A stretch of 64,000 bases of DNA from Exiguobacterium antarcticum DSM 14480 (GCF_000685865.1 NZ_JMKS01000003.1:248001-312000); one strand, 5' to 3'; shown: positions 9,284-19,464, counted from the first letter of the stretch. The notes: a model not told the origin generated them from the letters alone. Numbers and translations are program-made.

Positions 9284-12019
9284 TTATAAAGAATTGACGA
9301 CTTCAGTACAACGTGGGCAAAGTGTCGGATGAGCCGAATCTTGACCAAGTTCAGTCGAATATGTCCAGCATCGTTCACATTTCTCCCCATCTGCCTTGAG
9401 AACCGTGATTGCAGTTGTTCCGTATGTCTTTTCAGCAGACTCTACAAATTCAATCTGTGAGACTTGTAATAACTGTTCCAAATGCTCGATCGTCGCAAGT
9501 AATGCTGTTGTTTCAGCGTTTGGTGCAAGCTGCAGTTTCGCTTCCAGTGTTTTCCCGACAAGTTTCTCAGCACGTGCTTCTTCGAGTGCTTTTAAGACGT
9601 CATCACGGAAAACGAGGAAACTGTTCCATTTCGCAATCAACGCTAGACCCTCTTCCGATACTTCCGGTGTTTCCGGAAGATCCGTCAAGAAGATACTTGC
9701 TGTCTCGACACCCGGAACGAATTCCCATGCTTCGTCTGCCGTATGCGGTAAGACCGGTGCCATCAATTGTAACAACGTGACGACCGTGTCATACATGACC
9801 GTTTGAACGGCACGACGCGCCGGTGCATCTTCTTTTTCGATGTATAAGATATCCTTCGTGTAATCGAGATAGAACGATGACAGATCAAGGACACAGAAGT
9901 TATGCAACAGTTGATACACTGCCATGAAGTCATACGCATCATACGCTGCTTTGACTTTTCCAACCAGTTGGTCCAGTTTCGTCCGCATGAAACGATCCGA
10001 TTCCGGCAAGTCAGCAAACGCGACACGATGTGTCGTGTGATCGAATTGATCCAGGTTTCCGAGTAAGAAGCGGACCGTGTTCCGGATTTTCCGGTACGAT
10101 TCCGAAACTTGTTTGAAGTTGTCCATCGAAGCACGAACATCTGATTGATAATCGACGGAAGCCACCCACAGACGGAGAATCTCAGCACCAAACTGTTGCA
10201 TGATTTGGATCGGCGCAATCGTATTTCCGATGGATTTCGACATCTTCCGTCCTTGTCCGTCAAGGACGAATCCGTGACTGACGACCGCTTTATATGGCGC
10301 TTTCCCTGTCGTTGCGACTGCTGTCGAAAGGGATGAGTTGAACCACCCACGGTATTGGTCCGATCCTTCGAGATAGAGATCCGCCGGACGTTCGAGCTCC
10401 GGACGTGCTTCTAACACACCCGCATGTGACGAACCGGAGTCAAACCAGACATCCATGATGTCCGTTTCTTTTTTGAAAAGACCGTTTGGACTTGCCGGAT
10501 GCGTAAAGCCTTCAGGTAGCAAATCGATGGCTTCGCGCTCATACCAGACGTTTGATCCGTGTGCTGCGAACAGATTCGCGATATGGTCAATCGTTTCCGG
10601 TGTGACGATTTCTGTGCCATCTTCTGCATAGAAGATCGGCAGTGGTACGCCCCACGCACGCTGACGCGAAATGACCCAGTCTCCCCGGTCTTTGAACATA
10701 TTGTGGAGACGTGTTTCGCCCCATTCCGGTACCCATTGAACGCCTTTGATCTCATCCAGGATCTCCGCACGGAAATCTTTGATCGAAGCGAACCACTGGG
10801 GTGTCGCCCGGAAGATGACCGGTTTTTTCGTCCGCCAATCGTGTGGATACGAGTGTTTGATGAACGACAATTTCAACAACGCGCCGGCTTCTTCTAACGC
10901 AATTCCGATTTCTTTGTTGGCATCTTCATAGAACATGCCTTCAAAACCAGGTGCTTCTGCCGTCATGACACCTTTATCATCGACTGGGCAAAGGACATCC
11001 AGTCCATACGCCTGACCGATTCTAAAGTCATCTTCCCCGTGTCCAGGAGCTGTATGGACGACACCGGTTGCTTCCGCCGTGACATGATCGCCAAGCATGA
11101 CGAGGGACTCACGGTCATAAAGCGGATGTTTCGCTTTGATGTATTCGAAGTCTGCTCCGTTGAAGACACGACCGACCGTCGCTTCTCCCCAACCTAATGC
11201 TTCGATGACTTCCGGTACAAGTGTCTCGGCAACGATATAACCTTTGCCTTGGTATTCGATCCGCGCATACGTCAACTCACCGCTGACGGAAATCCCAAGG
11301 TTCGCCGGAATCGTCCAAGGTGTCGTCGTCCAGATGACGAAATGATCCGTTGGTTCAAGAATGTTTTTCCCGTCCATGACTTGGAAGGCGACGTAGATGG
11401 CAGCAGAACGTTTATCTTGATATTCGATTTCTGCCTCTGCAAGAGCGGATTCCGAAGAAGGCGACCAATAGACTGGTTTTTTTCCTTTGTAAATATAGCC
11501 TTTGTTTGCCATATCACCAAACAGACGAATTTGTGCCGCTTCGAATTCCGGTTGCAACGTGATGTAGGGGTTATCATAATCCCCTAACACACCAAGGCGT
11601 TTGAACTGTTCACGTTGATGATCGACTTGCTCGAGTGCATATTTCGCACATAACTTGCGGAATTCAGCAACCGACATCGATTTCCGGTCGACACCCGCTT
11701 TTTGAAGGGCCGTTTCAATCGGTAATCCGTGCGTATCCCAACCTGGGACGTACGGCGAACGGAAACCGTTCATGGATTTGTAACGAACGACGATGTCTTT
11801 TAAGACTTTATTTAAACCATGTCCCATATGGATATCACCATTGGCATAGGGAGGACCATCATGCAAGATGAACGTCGGTTTCCCAACATTTTTTTCCTGG
11901 ACCGCTTCATACAAGTTCATCTCGTTCCATCGTGCTTGCATGTCCGGTTCGCGTTTTGGTAAGTTACCTCGCATCAAAAATTCGGTTTTCATCATCAATA
12001 ACGTATCTTTGTACTCCAT
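9284..12019 (-). CDS. ileS: Isoleucyl-tRNA synthetase
   Basis: Charges tRNA-Ile and edits misactivated valine. 911 residues from the ATG giving [20 protein letters not shown], which matches the family N-terminus; 12 further in-frame codons upstream are excluded because GAGGG lies 9 bases before this ATG. The class I signatures are [14 protein letters not shown] (HIGH-type) near residue 54 and [10 protein letters not shown] (KMSKS) near residue 597. The C-terminal zinc ribbon has the pairs CERCW and CPRC. Preceded by a T-box leader with an AUC specifier, so it is induced by uncharged tRNA-Ile. Confidence 0.97.
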   Translation of the reverse strand: MEYKDTLLMMKTEFLMRGNLPKREPDMQARWNEMNLYEAVQEKNVGKPTFILHDGPPYANGDIHMGHGLNKVLKDIVVRYKSMNGFRSPYVPGWDTHGLPIETALQKAGVDRKSMSVAEFRKLCAKYALEQVDHQREQFKRLGVLGDYDNPYITLQPEFEAAQIRLFGDMANKGYIYKGKKPVYWSPSSESALAEAEIEYQDKRSAAIYVAFQVMDGKNILEPTDHFVIWTTTPWTIPANLGISVSGELTYARIEYQGKGYIVAETLVPEVIEALGWGEATVGRVFNGADFEYIKAKHPLYDRESLVMLGDHVTAEATGVVHTAPGHGEDDFRIGQAYGLDVLCPVDDKGVMTAEAPGFEGMFYEDANKEIGIALEEAGALLKLSFIKHSYPHDWRTKKPVIFRATPQWFASIKDFRAEILDEIKGVQWVPEWGETRLHNMFKDRGDWVISRQRAWGVPLPIFYAEDGTEIVTPETIDHIANLFAAHGSNVWYEREAIDLLPEGFTHPASPNGLFKKETDIMDVWFDSGSSHAGVLEARPELERPADLYLEGSDQYRGWFNSSLSTAVATTGKAPYKAVVSHGFVLDGQGRKMSKSIGNTIAPIQIMQQFGAEILRLWVASVDYQSDVRASMDNFKQVSESYRKIRNTVRFLLGNLDQFDHTTHRVAFADLPESDRFMRTKLDQLVGKVKAAYDAYDFMAVYQLLHNFCVLDLSSFYLDYTKDILYIEKEDAPARRAVQTVMYDTVVTLLQLMAPVLPHTADEAWEFVPGVETASIFLTDLPETPEVSEEGLALIAKWNSFLVFRDDVLKALEEARAEKLVGKTLEAKLQLAPNAETTALLATIEHLEQLLQVSQIEFVESAEKTYGTTAITVLKADGEKCERCWTYSTELGQDSAHPTLCPRCTEVVNSL

Positions 12020-12053
12020 CTGGCAATCCCTCACTTGTCTGTATTTTACGTAC

Positions 12054-12093
12054 AAAAAAAGCCAAGCTCATCCCTGATAGGGACGAGTTTGGC
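12054..12093 (-). terminator. Regulated terminator of the ileS T-box
   Basis: Minus-strand stem GCCAAACTCGTCCC / GGGATGAGCTTGGC with a short loop, followed by seven T. It is the alternative to the T-box antiterminator. Confidence 0.9.
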
Positions 12094-12300
12094 TTGAACT
12101 CGCGGTACCACCCTACTAGCAACCCTGACATACGGATTACCACTTAAGAGCCTGATAACGGAGGCGAAACGACGAAACTTACTGATCAAGCGTTCAGTTT
12201 CGTACTCAAAGGGGATATCCTTTTTCATTTACTGATCGGGCTCACACCAGTCCCCGATTCGCTGACAGTATCTTGATAAAAGACGTGTCCTTCTCATTGA
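12054..12300 (-). promoter_or_regulatory. T-box leader of ileS (isoleucine)
   Basis: Minus-strand RNA leader. The invariant T-box AGGGTGGTACCGCG is at 12101-12114. A terminator stem follows at 12061-12093. Stem I carries GUGUGAGCCCGAUCAGUAAAUGAAAAAGGAUAUCCCC in pieces; the specifier is read as AUC (12216-12214) in the GGAUAUCCCC context typical of ileS leaders. Uncharged tRNA-Ile should stabilise the antiterminator through the T-box sequence and allow readthrough into ileS. Confidence 0.92.
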
Positions 12301-12306
12301 TTTAAC

Positions 12307-12828
12307 TTATATGACATCGTCGTCATTATACGCAACTGCCGGAATCTCGTCAAGCGCACCGCGGGTCGAACTATCAAACGCATCCCAGTCATGGCTTGTC
12401 AGTAATTCCATCTGCGCATCGATCAATACTTTAAACCGGTTTCGATAGAGCTCGATTTTTTTACGCATTTGCTCGACCTCGAAGTCTGTTCGTTGGGCAC
12501 GACGTTGCGCAGCATCTTGGAGCTGTTCTGCCTCACGTTCGGCTTGTTTGACGATCAAGCTCGCTTCTTTCGTCGCGTTGGCTTTCACTTCTTCGGCGGC
12601 TTCTTGCGCTACGATGATGGATTTGTTTAATGTTCCTTCCATCGAGCTAAAATAATCGACACGGGATTGCATGTTTTGAATGACTTCTTGTTGTTGGCGG
12701 TTTTCTCGTAATAACAATTCAAAATCCTTGATGACTTGATCAAGAAATTCATTGACCTCATCTTCGTCATAGCCGCGAAACTTACGTGTAAATTCCTTAT
12801 TGTGAATATCAAGTGGCGTCAATGGCAT
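12307..12828 (-). CDS. divIVA: Cell-division pole and septum scaffold DivIVA
   Basis: Coiled-coil protein that binds curved membrane at septa and poles and recruits division or polarity factors. 173 residues. The N-terminal lipid-binding segment MPLTPLDIHNKEFTRKFRGY is textbook DivIVA, followed by a long coiled coil (about 25-140) rich in Gln, Glu and Ala. Ribosome site GGGAGG. It lies downstream of ylmH as in Bacillus and ends the division cluster. Its last 15 codons contain a strong promoter for the ileS leader. Confidence 0.95.
   Translation of the reverse strand: MPLTPLDIHNKEFTRKFRGYDEDEVNEFLDQVIKDFELLLRENRQQQEVIQNMQSRVDYFSSMEGTLNKSIIVAQEAAEEVKANATKEASLIVKQAEREAEQLQDAAQRRAQRTDFEVEQMRKKIELYRNRFKVLIDAQMELLTSHDWDAFDSSTRGALDEIPAVAYNDDDVI
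12325..12353 (-). promoter_or_regulatory. Promoter of the ileS T-box leader, inside divIVA
   Basis: Minus strand TTGACG, 17 bases, TATAAT: one mismatch from the vegetative consensus, with ideal spacing, lying wholly within the last codons of divIVA. A start near 12318 would place the RNA 5' end just ahead of T-box stem I. Confidence 0.85.
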
Positions 12829-12854
12829 GATGAAATCCTCCCTCAGCTTGTTGG

Positions 12855-13628
12855 TTACCCTTTTAACAGACCGTATTGCAATTTGATTCGATCCCGTTTC
12901 GTTGAGCCGAGGACGGCAATCAGCTTGACACGTCCTGTTCCACGAAGGGACAATAAATCCCCTTCTTCTAACAGAAAACTAGGATCTTCCACGATTTTAT
13001 AGTTGACTTTACTTTCACCTTGTTTAATCAAGCTTTGTGCTTTTTGTCGTGAAAAACCAAGAATTTCACTGACCACGGTATCAAAACGTAAGGAGCTGAC
13101 AAACCCTAACTCTTCTTGCCATTCCTGCTCCTTGGTTTTCAGCTGTTCTTCGAAATCAACGACCGACAAACGGATTTTGGTTTTTCCGGCACGCTCGACG
13201 TTGGCTTCGATATACGAAGACACTTCTTTTGCGACCGCAAACTGAACGACTTGATCTTGAATCACGACGTCCCCAAATTTCCCTCGCTTCAGCCCGACGT
13301 TCAACAATGTCCCTGTGACCTGTCGATGCGACAATTCTACGAATTTGGTAGGATAATGGATACGATAAATGGCAATATCAAAATCGTTTGCATCGAGATC
13401 GTAGTAATCAGGTGCAATCAAAGCACGTTGTCGTTCTGCGCCTTCGAAACCGCCCTCAAAAAAGAGGGCACATTTCGTTCCGACGAGTTCTCGTGTGATC
13501 TGTTGTTCACGTGGATCCAAAAAATCAGTTAATTTAAACGTATAGGTCGCTTCGACATGGTCGATCCAGTTCAAGACGAGATCGACAAACTCCCGCTCAT
13601 GTCCACGATAGTGATCGTATACACTCAT
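12855..13628 (-). CDS. ylmH: S4-domain RNA-binding protein YlmH
   Basis: 257 residues. The C-terminal S4 domain (about 180-245, FDTVVSEILGFSRQKAQSLIKQGESKVNY) should bind RNA; the N-terminal part is the YlmH-specific region. The family is associated with ribosomes and with division genes. Work on B. subtilis YlmH has linked it to ribosome-associated quality control; that is recalled knowledge, not seen here. Start codon overlaps the ylmG stop by one base. Confidence 0.9.
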   Translation of the reverse strand: MSVYDHYRGHEREFVDLVLNWIDHVEATYTFKLTDFLDPREQQITRELVGTKCALFFEGGFEGAERQRALIAPDYYDLDANDFDIAIYRIHYPTKFVELSHRQVTGTLLNVGLKRGKFGDVVIQDQVVQFAVAKEVSSYIEANVERAGKTKIRLSVVDFEEQLKTKEQEWQEELGFVSSLRFDTVVSEILGFSRQKAQSLIKQGESKVNYKIVEDPSFLLEEGDLLSLRGTGRVKLIAVLGSTKRDRIKLQYGLLKG

Positions 13629-13900
13629 TACAAGAAGATTGCTCGAATACCTGACTGTGCCAGATTAAGCACCAGAAAGGCAACGATTGGTGAAATGTCA
13701 AGCATACCTCCGATGGGCGGGATAATCCGTCGGAACGGTGCGAGGAACGGTTCGACTAGCATCGCTAATACTTGACCGAATTTAGATTCCCGAGCATTCG
13801 GGAACCAGGAAAGTAAAATGTAACCGATCATCACGTAACTGTAATATTGAAGTAACGTACTCAATGTACGCCCGATTGCGTACATGACTTGTGAATCCAT
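13628..13900 (-). CDS. ylmG: YggT-family membrane protein
   Basis: Small integral membrane protein of 90 residues with two hydrophobic segments (about 8-28 and 65-85) and the family motif ERNA-like stretch FLAPFRRIIPPIGGMLDISPIVAF between them. Role in septation is suspected from gene context but not established. The ATG at 13900 is preceded by AAGGGG at 8 bases; a GTG three codons earlier sits on that site and is less likely. Lies 2 bases after sepF. Confidence 0.88.
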   Translation of the reverse strand: MDSQVMYAIGRTLSTLLQYYSYVMIGYILLSWFPNARESKFGQVLAMLVEPFLAPFRRIIPPIGGMLDISPIVAFLVLNLAQSGIRAIFL

Positions 13901-13902
13901 GC

Positions 13903-14397
13903 TTACCACCCCTTATGGTTGATATCGTCTTCTCCGAGTAAGTTCGAAATACTCCCGGCTAACTCGACGTTGTTCGGAACACAGAGGAGTGTATTTTGAC
14001 TAATCGTCGTAATCGTCCCATCAAGAGCAAACACGACACCCGACAAGAAATTAATCATTTGGCGTGATTGATCTTTCGACATCCGTTGCATGTTCACGAT
14101 AACGGCACGATTTTGGCGAAGATGTTCTCCAATTTCCTGCGCTTCGTTAAACACACGCGGTTCACTTAAGATGACTTGTGACTTTGTCTTTTTAGTATGG
14201 ATTGGCACGATGTTGGATTGTCTCACAGGGTCCTCCTTTTGAGTAATACTCGGGGTAGATTCCTCGTAAAACTCCTCATATTCTTGCTGTGAAGCACCTC
14301 TACCTTTATTTATTGTAGCATCATTTTCATATTCGAGTTCGTCTAAATCGTCTGTGTTACCAAGAAACAGATTTTGCATTTTCGATTTGAATCCCAT
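13903..14397 (-). CDS. sepF: Cell division protein SepF
   Basis: Membrane-binding FtsZ partner that shapes the septum. 164 residues from the ATG giving MGFKSKMQNLFLG; 30 in-frame codons upstream are excluded by the strong AAAGGAG site placed just before this ATG. The N-terminal amphipathic membrane anchor is followed by an acidic linker (EYEEFYEE) and the DUF552 core (about 75-164) with IVNMQRMSKDQSRQMINFLSG. Part of the ylmD-ylmE-sepF-ylmG-ylmH run after ftsZ. Confidence 0.95.
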   Translation of the reverse strand: MGFKSKMQNLFLGNTDDLDELEYENDATINKGRGASQQEYEEFYEESTPSITQKEDPVRQSNIVPIHTKKTKSQVILSEPRVFNEAQEIGEHLRQNRAVIVNMQRMSKDQSRQMINFLSGVVFALDGTITTISQNTLLCVPNNVELAGSISNLLGEDDINHKGW

Positions 14398-14428
14398 ATC
14401 GATTCTCCTTTCACATTTCTGGACAGTT

Positions 14429-15100
14429 TTATGGTTGTACCAAAACAGTACCAACCCGGACGTACGTCGCCCCTTCTTCGATGGCAATCTCGTAGTCGGA
14501 AGACATACCCATCGATAGTTCCGTACACGGTGCGTACGGCAGATGACGGACCGCTACTTCATCGCGTAATTGACGAAGCGATTGAAAGACCGATCGAATC
14601 GTATCTGTATCTTCCGTCAATGGTGCCATCGTCATCAATCCGATGACACGAACCATCGGATACTGCCCCACTTCATGTAAAAATGAGTGTAAGTCAGTTG
14701 GTTCGATCCCTTGTTTCGATTCTTCACCGGATACATTGACCTGGACAAAACAATCAACCGGTCGTTTCGCTCGCTTGTTGATCTCTTCTGCTAGGTGAAG
14801 GCGATCCAATGAATGTAAGACATCAATCTGATCGATGACTTGGCGGACTTTACGGGTTTGAAGTGTACCGATAAAATGCCATTCGCACACATCACGGCCG
14901 AGAGCTGCTTGTTTGTCGGTCAGTCCCTCTGGACGATTTTCACCGAGGGCCGTCACACCTGCCGCGAGCAACTCGGCAGCGACTTCACTTGACACTGATT
15001 TCGTCACGCCGATCAATTGTACCTGCTTTTTTTGATCTGTCTTTTCATGTGCCTGTTTCATATTTTGCTGAACCAATCGTACGTTTTCAGAAATCGACAT
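14429..15100 (-). CDS. ylmE: PLP homeostasis protein, YggS family
   Basis: Pyridoxal-phosphate-binding protein with a TIM-barrel fold and no known substrate; implicated in PLP and amino-acid homeostasis in the family. 223 residues. The PLP lysine is the K in VQLIGVTKSV near residue 33, and HFIGTLQTRKV and SMGMSSDYEIAIEEGATYVR complete the binding site. Overlaps ylmD by 14 bases. Confidence 0.93.
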   Translation of the reverse strand: MSISENVRLVQQNMKQAHEKTDQKKQVQLIGVTKSVSSEVAAELLAAGVTALGENRPEGLTDKQAALGRDVCEWHFIGTLQTRKVRQVIDQIDVLHSLDRLHLAEEINKRAKRPVDCFVQVNVSGEESKQGIEPTDLHSFLHEVGQYPMVRVIGLMTMAPLTEDTDTIRSVFQSLRQLRDEVAVRHLPYAPCTELSMGMSSDYEIAIEEGATYVRVGTVLVQP

Positions 15101-15863
15101 CGAGAGACTCCTTTACAATCAAACTGGCGAATCGTCCTCCATGATCGCCATGGCGATAGGAAAAATAGTCGGCGGCCTGGCAGTTCGTACAAATTCCTGT
15201 ATCGAGTACGTCCCCGACTCCACTCCGCTCCGCTAACATCGCGTTTGTTTTTTGAAGCGATAACATCGCTTTTCCGTTTCCTTTTTTAGTATAAGGAGAT
15301 TCCTCTAGTTGAAGTCGGTCGATTGCTTCTAGTACTGGACCATCGACTTCATAACAACATTCGCGAATCGACGGACCAATCACCATCTGAATGGAAGAAC
15401 GATCTGCTCCTGCCTGCTCCATTTTCGTTAACGTTGCCTCGACGATGTTCGCTACCGTTCCCCGCCATCCCGCATGTGCATTCGCAATGGTACCCGTTCG
15501 CGGGTCACAAAAAACAAGAGGAACGCAGTCCGCGAACAACATCATCATCAAGACGTTAGAATCCGTCGTCACCAAGGCATCCGTACCTTTGACCGCCGTC
15601 TCATAATCCGACGCTCCCCGACCAGAGTCAAGTGTCGTCACCTGCTCGACATGATTGCCATGAACCTGTTCTGCCCAGACTGAATTTTCAAGCGACAACT
15701 CCATTTGTCGGACGATGACTTGACGATTTTCGATGACTCCCGCTGCCTCATCATTGACATGGAGTCCAAGATTTCCATTTCCATGTGGTGCTGAAAACTT
15801 TGTCGTAAATGCTGCTCGAACGGTTCCTGTTGGGGTATCCCATTTTATCCATTGACCAAACAT
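15087..15863 (-). CDS. ylmD: Polyphenol oxidase / purine nucleoside phosphorylase family YfiH (PgeF-like)
   Basis: 258 residues of the multicopper-like YfiH/LACC1 fold. Metal-ligand motifs are visible: QVHGNHV near residue 64, ADCVPLVFCDP near 110 and NAHAGWRG near 127. Family members have been shown to phosphorolyse or deaminate nucleosides, and an E. coli homologue (PgeF) edits cell-wall precursors. Its place next to ftsZ fits a cell-wall job, but the substrate here is unknown. Confidence 0.9.
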   Translation of the reverse strand: MFGQWIKWDTPTGTVRAAFTTKFSAPHGNGNLGLHVNDEAAGVIENRQVIVRQMELSLENSVWAEQVHGNHVEQVTTLDSGRGASDYETAVKGTDALVTTDSNVLMMMLFADCVPLVFCDPRTGTIANAHAGWRGTVANIVEATLTKMEQAGADRSSIQMVIGPSIRECCYEVDGPVLEAIDRLQLEESPYTKKGNGKAMLSLQKTNAMLAERSGVGDVLDTGICTNCQAADYFSYRHGDHGGRFASLIVKESLDVDF

Positions 15864-15881
15864 CTCATCCCATCCTTTTTT

Positions 15882-15913
15882 AAAAAAAGAGGTGTCGCTT
15901 ACGCGACACCTCT
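15882..15913 (-). terminator. Terminator after ftsZ
   Basis: An 11-bp perfect stem AGAGGTGTCGC/GCGACACCTCT with a tetraloop and a T-run on the minus strand, between ftsZ and ylmD. It separates the dcw core from the ylm genes, at least in part. Confidence 0.93.
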
Positions 15914-15944
15914 TGTCTAGCAGTTGTGTCTCTGGAATACCGGA

Positions 15945-17102
15945 TTAACGATTATTCCGACGAAGGAAAGAAGGAATATCCATCGTCTCTTCGACATCTG
16001 ACCCTCTCGCTGGTTCTTGGTTCGAGCTACTAGGTGTCTCTTCGACTTGTGGTTTTGGTTCTTCTGCCACTGGTGACGGACTCGCTTGCTTTTTCTTGAG
16101 CAAGTTTTTCATCATCTCTTGTGCGGAAGGAATTTCGAAATCGAGTGGTTCGTTTTCAAATTCAGTTGCAATGACTGTGACGATGATTTCATCTTCTAAG
16201 TTGTCATTGATGACTGAGCCGAAGATCAAGTTAACTTCCTCATCAGCAGCACTTTGAACGATTTGGGCCGCTTCCGTTACCTCGTAGAGGCTCAGGTTCG
16301 CACTTCCCGTAATGTTCATCAAAACACCTTTTGCACCTTCGATTGACGTTTCAAGCAATGGACTTGAAATTGCTTTTTTGGCGGCTTCTGTCGCACGGTG
16401 TTCACCAGTTGCGACACCAACACCCATCAAGGCTGAACCTTTTTCCGTCATGATCGTCTTTACATCAGCGAAGTCCAAGTTGATGAGACCAGGAACGGCG
16501 ATTAAATCCGTAATCCCTTGAACCCCTTGACGAAGCACATTATCGGCTTCTTTAAACGCTTCGAGCATCGGTGTGTTGCGATCGACGATTTCAAGTAATT
16601 TATCATTCGGGATGACGATTAAAGTATCGACTTTCTCCTTGAAGTTCTGTACGCCAGATACAGCGTGCTGCATCCGTTTACGTCCTTCAAACATAAATGG
16701 TTTTGTAACGACACCTACAGTAAGTGCCCCGATTTCTTTAGAAATCTCCGCGATGACCGGTGCAGCACCTGTTCCGGTACCACCACCCATTCCAGCAGTG
16801 ACAAAGACCATATCGGCACCAGACAGAATTTCCGTCAACTGCTCACGGCTTTCTTCTGCCGCTTTCTTCCCGATTTCCGGATTCGCTCCGGCACCGAGAC
16901 CGCGTGTCAATTTTGCACCCAATTGAAGCTTAACATCAGCTTTAGACATATTTAACGCTTGTGCATCCGTATTGACAGCGATGAATTCTACGCCTTGGAC
17001 ACCATGTTCAATCATTCGGTTGACAGCGTTTGATCCACCGCCACCTACTCCGATGACTTTGATTTTAGCTACTTGGTCCATCATTTCATCAAAATGCAAC
17101 AT
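15945..17102 (-). CDS. ftsZ: Cell division GTPase FtsZ
   Basis: Tubulin-like GTPase forming the Z ring. 385 residues. N-terminal GTPase domain with [14 protein letters not shown] near residue 18 and the tubulin signature [10 protein letters not shown] near residue 107; the T7 loop [11 protein letters not shown] near residue 208. A variable linker rich in Pro, Glu and Ser (about 320-370) leads to the C-terminal peptide [11 protein letters not shown] that binds FtsA and SepF. Lies 40 bases after ftsA and ends in a strong terminator. Confidence 0.98.
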   Translation of the reverse strand: MLHFDEMMDQVAKIKVIGVGGGGSNAVNRMIEHGVQGVEFIAVNTDAQALNMSKADVKLQLGAKLTRGLGAGANPEIGKKAAEESREQLTEILSGADMVFVTAGMGGGTGTGAAPVIAEISKEIGALTVGVVTKPFMFEGRKRMQHAVSGVQNFKEKVDTLIVIPNDKLLEIVDRNTPMLEAFKEADNVLRQGVQGITDLIAVPGLINLDFADVKTIMTEKGSALMGVGVATGEHRATEAAKKAISSPLLETSIEGAKGVLMNITGSANLSLYEVTEAAQIVQSAADEEVNLIFGSVINDNLEDEIIVTVIATEFENEPLDFEIPSAQEMMKNLLKKKQASPSPVAEEPKPQVEETPSSSNQEPARGSDVEETMDIPSFLRRNNR

Positions 17103-17141
17103 AAAAGGGGCCCCCTATTTTTTTTACTGATAATTTTTTAC

Positions 17142-18455
17142 TTAACCGAAAAATTTCTCAAAGAAACTACTGAATGACTTCCGTTCTTTTGGAGGCTGTT
17201 CCCGCGGTGTTCGATCTTCGCGTACGGGCGCTTGTGATGCTTTCGTCAACAGTTCTTCTTGTTCACGTTGTTCACGCCCTTGTGCACTAGTTCCCTTTTC
17301 ATCTGCCCGGTCAAACCCGGACTTCGAAACCGTACTTCGTGAGAGAACATATCGCAACATCCCAGCAGCTACAGCATACTTCGGATGACGGATCCCTAAA
17401 CTTGCTGGCTGATAGACGTTGACACTTTGTTTGAAGATGCGTTTACCAAGCTGATCAATCCCAGGTAACGATGAACTTCCGCCGCAAAGAATGATGCCAC
17501 TATTCATTTGTGAATAACCGGCTTGCGTCATTCGCTTCTGAATCATCTCAAAAATTTCTTCAAGACGGGCTTCGAGTACAAAACCGATCTCTGTTTGCGG
17601 TTCAAAACGATGTTCACCATTAATCGTCACATACGAGACTTTTTCTTCAGGGTCACCCAGTGCTTCTAGCGCGACGCCGTACTCTTCTTTTGCGAGTTTC
17701 GCATCTTGGTATTTACAATTCATTTTATACGTCAAATCGCGTGTCAGATGATCTCCGCCATACGATAGTGTCGTTGAGTACACTAAATCATTTTTTTCAT
17801 AAATTGAGAGTGTGGTCGTTTCATGTCCGATATCGACGATCCCGACACCAAGTTCTAACTCATCAATCGAAGCTGCAATTCGTGAGACGGCTAGACTTTC
17901 CAGCACATATCCCGCAAGTTCTAGACCAGCTCGTTCAATCGAACGTTTGATGCTATGTAGAATCGTCTTCGCTCCGATGATCAGTTTCCCTGTCACTTCT
18001 AAGCGATAACCAATCATACCGCGAGGATCCGTAATCTCTGTTTGCTGATCGACAGTAAACGTTTTAGGTAACACGTCAACGACACTCAGCTCGTTTGGAA
18101 TTCGCATGACCATTGCTGAATGAAGGACATCCTTCACATCGTCATCCGTGATTTCATTATCCTCGCCTTTGATCGATGTCATACCTTGACAATCCTTCAC
18201 TTGGATATGTTCACCAGAAATTGCTACATATACTTCACCAATCGGTTCACCAAGTGTACGTTCCACCTCTGCAACCGCTTGTTTAATGGCATTGACTGTT
18301 TGATCGATGTCGACGATGACACCTCGCTTGACGCCGGCGGATGGTGCAGATCCTTCTGCCAACACATTCAGCGTTCCACCAAGAAGTTCACCGACAATGA
18401 GTTTGACTTCTGATGTCCCAATGTCTAGCGCGGCAATCGTACCTTTCGTTTCCAT
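17142..18455 (-). CDS. ftsA: Cell division actin-like protein FtsA
   Basis: Anchors FtsZ to the membrane. 437 residues, actin fold with phosphate-1 loop AALDIGTSEVKLIVGE near residue 8 and the nucleotide loops VGIVDIGHETT near 205 and GIILCGGSSSLPGI near 330. A Pro/Glu/Arg-rich linker ends in the amphipathic membrane helix FSSFFEKFFG. Start supported by GGAGGTG. A 229-base gap upstream probably holds its promoter. Confidence 0.97.
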   Translation of the reverse strand: METKGTIAALDIGTSEVKLIVGELLGGTLNVLAEGSAPSAGVKRGVIVDIDQTVNAIKQAVAEVERTLGEPIGEVYVAISGEHIQVKDCQGMTSIKGEDNEITDDDVKDVLHSAMVMRIPNELSVVDVLPKTFTVDQQTEITDPRGMIGYRLEVTGKLIIGAKTILHSIKRSIERAGLELAGYVLESLAVSRIAASIDELELGVGIVDIGHETTTLSIYEKNDLVYSTTLSYGGDHLTRDLTYKMNCKYQDAKLAKEEYGVALEALGDPEEKVSYVTINGEHRFEPQTEIGFVLEARLEEIFEMIQKRMTQAGYSQMNSGIILCGGSSSLPGIDQLGKRIFKQSVNVYQPASLGIRHPKYAVAAGMLRYVLSRSTVSKSGFDRADEKGTSAQGREQREQEELLTKASQAPVREDRTPREQPPKERKSFSSFFEKFFG

Positions 18456-18684
18456 GGGAGTGACACCTCCACTTTCATAATACTAATCCTACTGTCCCTG
18501 TTTATATTTACAGGAATCAAGACAATCTTCTTCTCGTTTAAGTCTACACTATAAAAAACCTCACGAAAAGGAGTTATTGCCTAACTTACCCATCTAATAG
18601 ATTACGATTTGATGACGATAGCTCCACTTTCTTACTAATGAAAACAAACGTTTGTCAAACCGATGTATTCAAAGATGTGTTTTT
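18456..18684 (-). other. Intergenic region upstream of ftsA, probable promoter region
   Basis: 229 bases without a gene between divIB and ftsA. It holds TTGACA on the minus strand at 18658-18653, overlapping a 12-base perfect palindrome ACAAACGTTTGT at 18644-18655. No convincing -10 lies at 17 bases (GTAAGA). A second AT-rich stretch with TATAAA lies near 18505. No small coding frame with a ribosome site was seen. Confidence 0.5.
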
Positions 18685-19464
18685 CTATTTTTTTCCTTTA
18701 TATGGTTTGAAATAGATTCCACCATCAATTGTGATCGTTCCCGTTTTCCCTTTCGGTAGAGCGGAGATCACTTTGACATATTCATTCAACGAGTTAGAAA
18801 AAGCCGAAGTACTCAATAAGACGGTATTCCCGTCCGTCATGAATAACTTCAGTCCTCCTTTATCCGTCTGATCGTTTGCGACGATTTCCGAAATCCGACT
18901 GCGGACTTTCGGCTCGATCTTAACGAGTTCCTTCGTCAGACGTTGCAAGGACTGATCCGTAAATCCTGTTAGAATCGGTGCATCAAATAACTCTTCCTTT
19001 GACTTTCCAGGAAGAATCGTGCCATCCGCTAAGACAATCCGTGCACCAGGTTTATCCTTGGCGTACGCAATCTCTTTTTCTTCCACGACGTCTACTTCAT
19101 AATGATGCAGAAATGTTTTCGTCATTGTCGCTTCTCGGATTCCCGGCACGTTTTCGATCCGCTCCAACACGGCTTCTTCCGACACATTGAAAGCATGTGT
19201 CTCCTTCACCTTAATACGTGACGCTTGGATGATGTCTTCCTTCTTGACGTTAATGGTGCCTGTGACGTCAAACGCCGTGACACGCGAAAAACTAGATTGA
19301 AGGTAAAAGACCACACCAATCAATAGACCGATCAGGATGAGGACATAGATTAAACGTCGGTTCGCCTTCTTCCGACGTTGCTCACGGACATATGGAATTT
19401 TATCTTCTAGGCTGCGGACAGTCGTATCCATCTTCGGCTGTCTTGCTTGTTGTCGTTCCTTCAC
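18685..19464 (-). CDS. divIB: Division septum protein DivIB (FtsQ)
   Basis: Bitopic membrane protein of the divisome, partner of FtsL and PBP2B. 259 residues from a GTG preceded by GGAGGGAGAGG; an ATG 11 codons upstream lacks a well-spaced site. A basic cytoplasmic tail, one membrane segment ([19 protein letters not shown], about 35-55), then a POTRA domain ([20 protein letters not shown]) and the FtsQ beta domain. Placed between murG and ftsA as in related genomes. Confidence 0.93.
   Translation of the reverse strand: MKERQQARQPKMDTTVRSLEDKIPYVREQRRKKANRRLIYVLILIGLLIGVVFYLQSSFSRVTAFDVTGTINVKKEDIIQASRIKVKETHAFNVSEEAVLERIENVPGIREATMTKTFLHHYEVDVVEEKEIAYAKDKPGARIVLADGTILPGKSKEELFDAPILTGFTDQSLQRLTKELVKIEPKVRSRISEIVANDQTDKGGLKLFMTDGNTVLLSTSAFSNSLNEYVKVISALPKGKTGTITIDGGIYFKPYKGKK

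Noticed and set aside
9284-12019. Several open frames of 60-190 codons in other frames across ileS, for example on the minus strand at 9763-10350
   Set aside because: They lie wholly inside a clear 911-residue synthetase, lack ribosome sites and show no family pattern; high GC at codon positions makes such shadows common.
18548-18585. Possible terminator between divIB and ftsA near the GAGGTTTTTT run
   Set aside because: The available stem is only about five pairs with a bulge; too weak to call.
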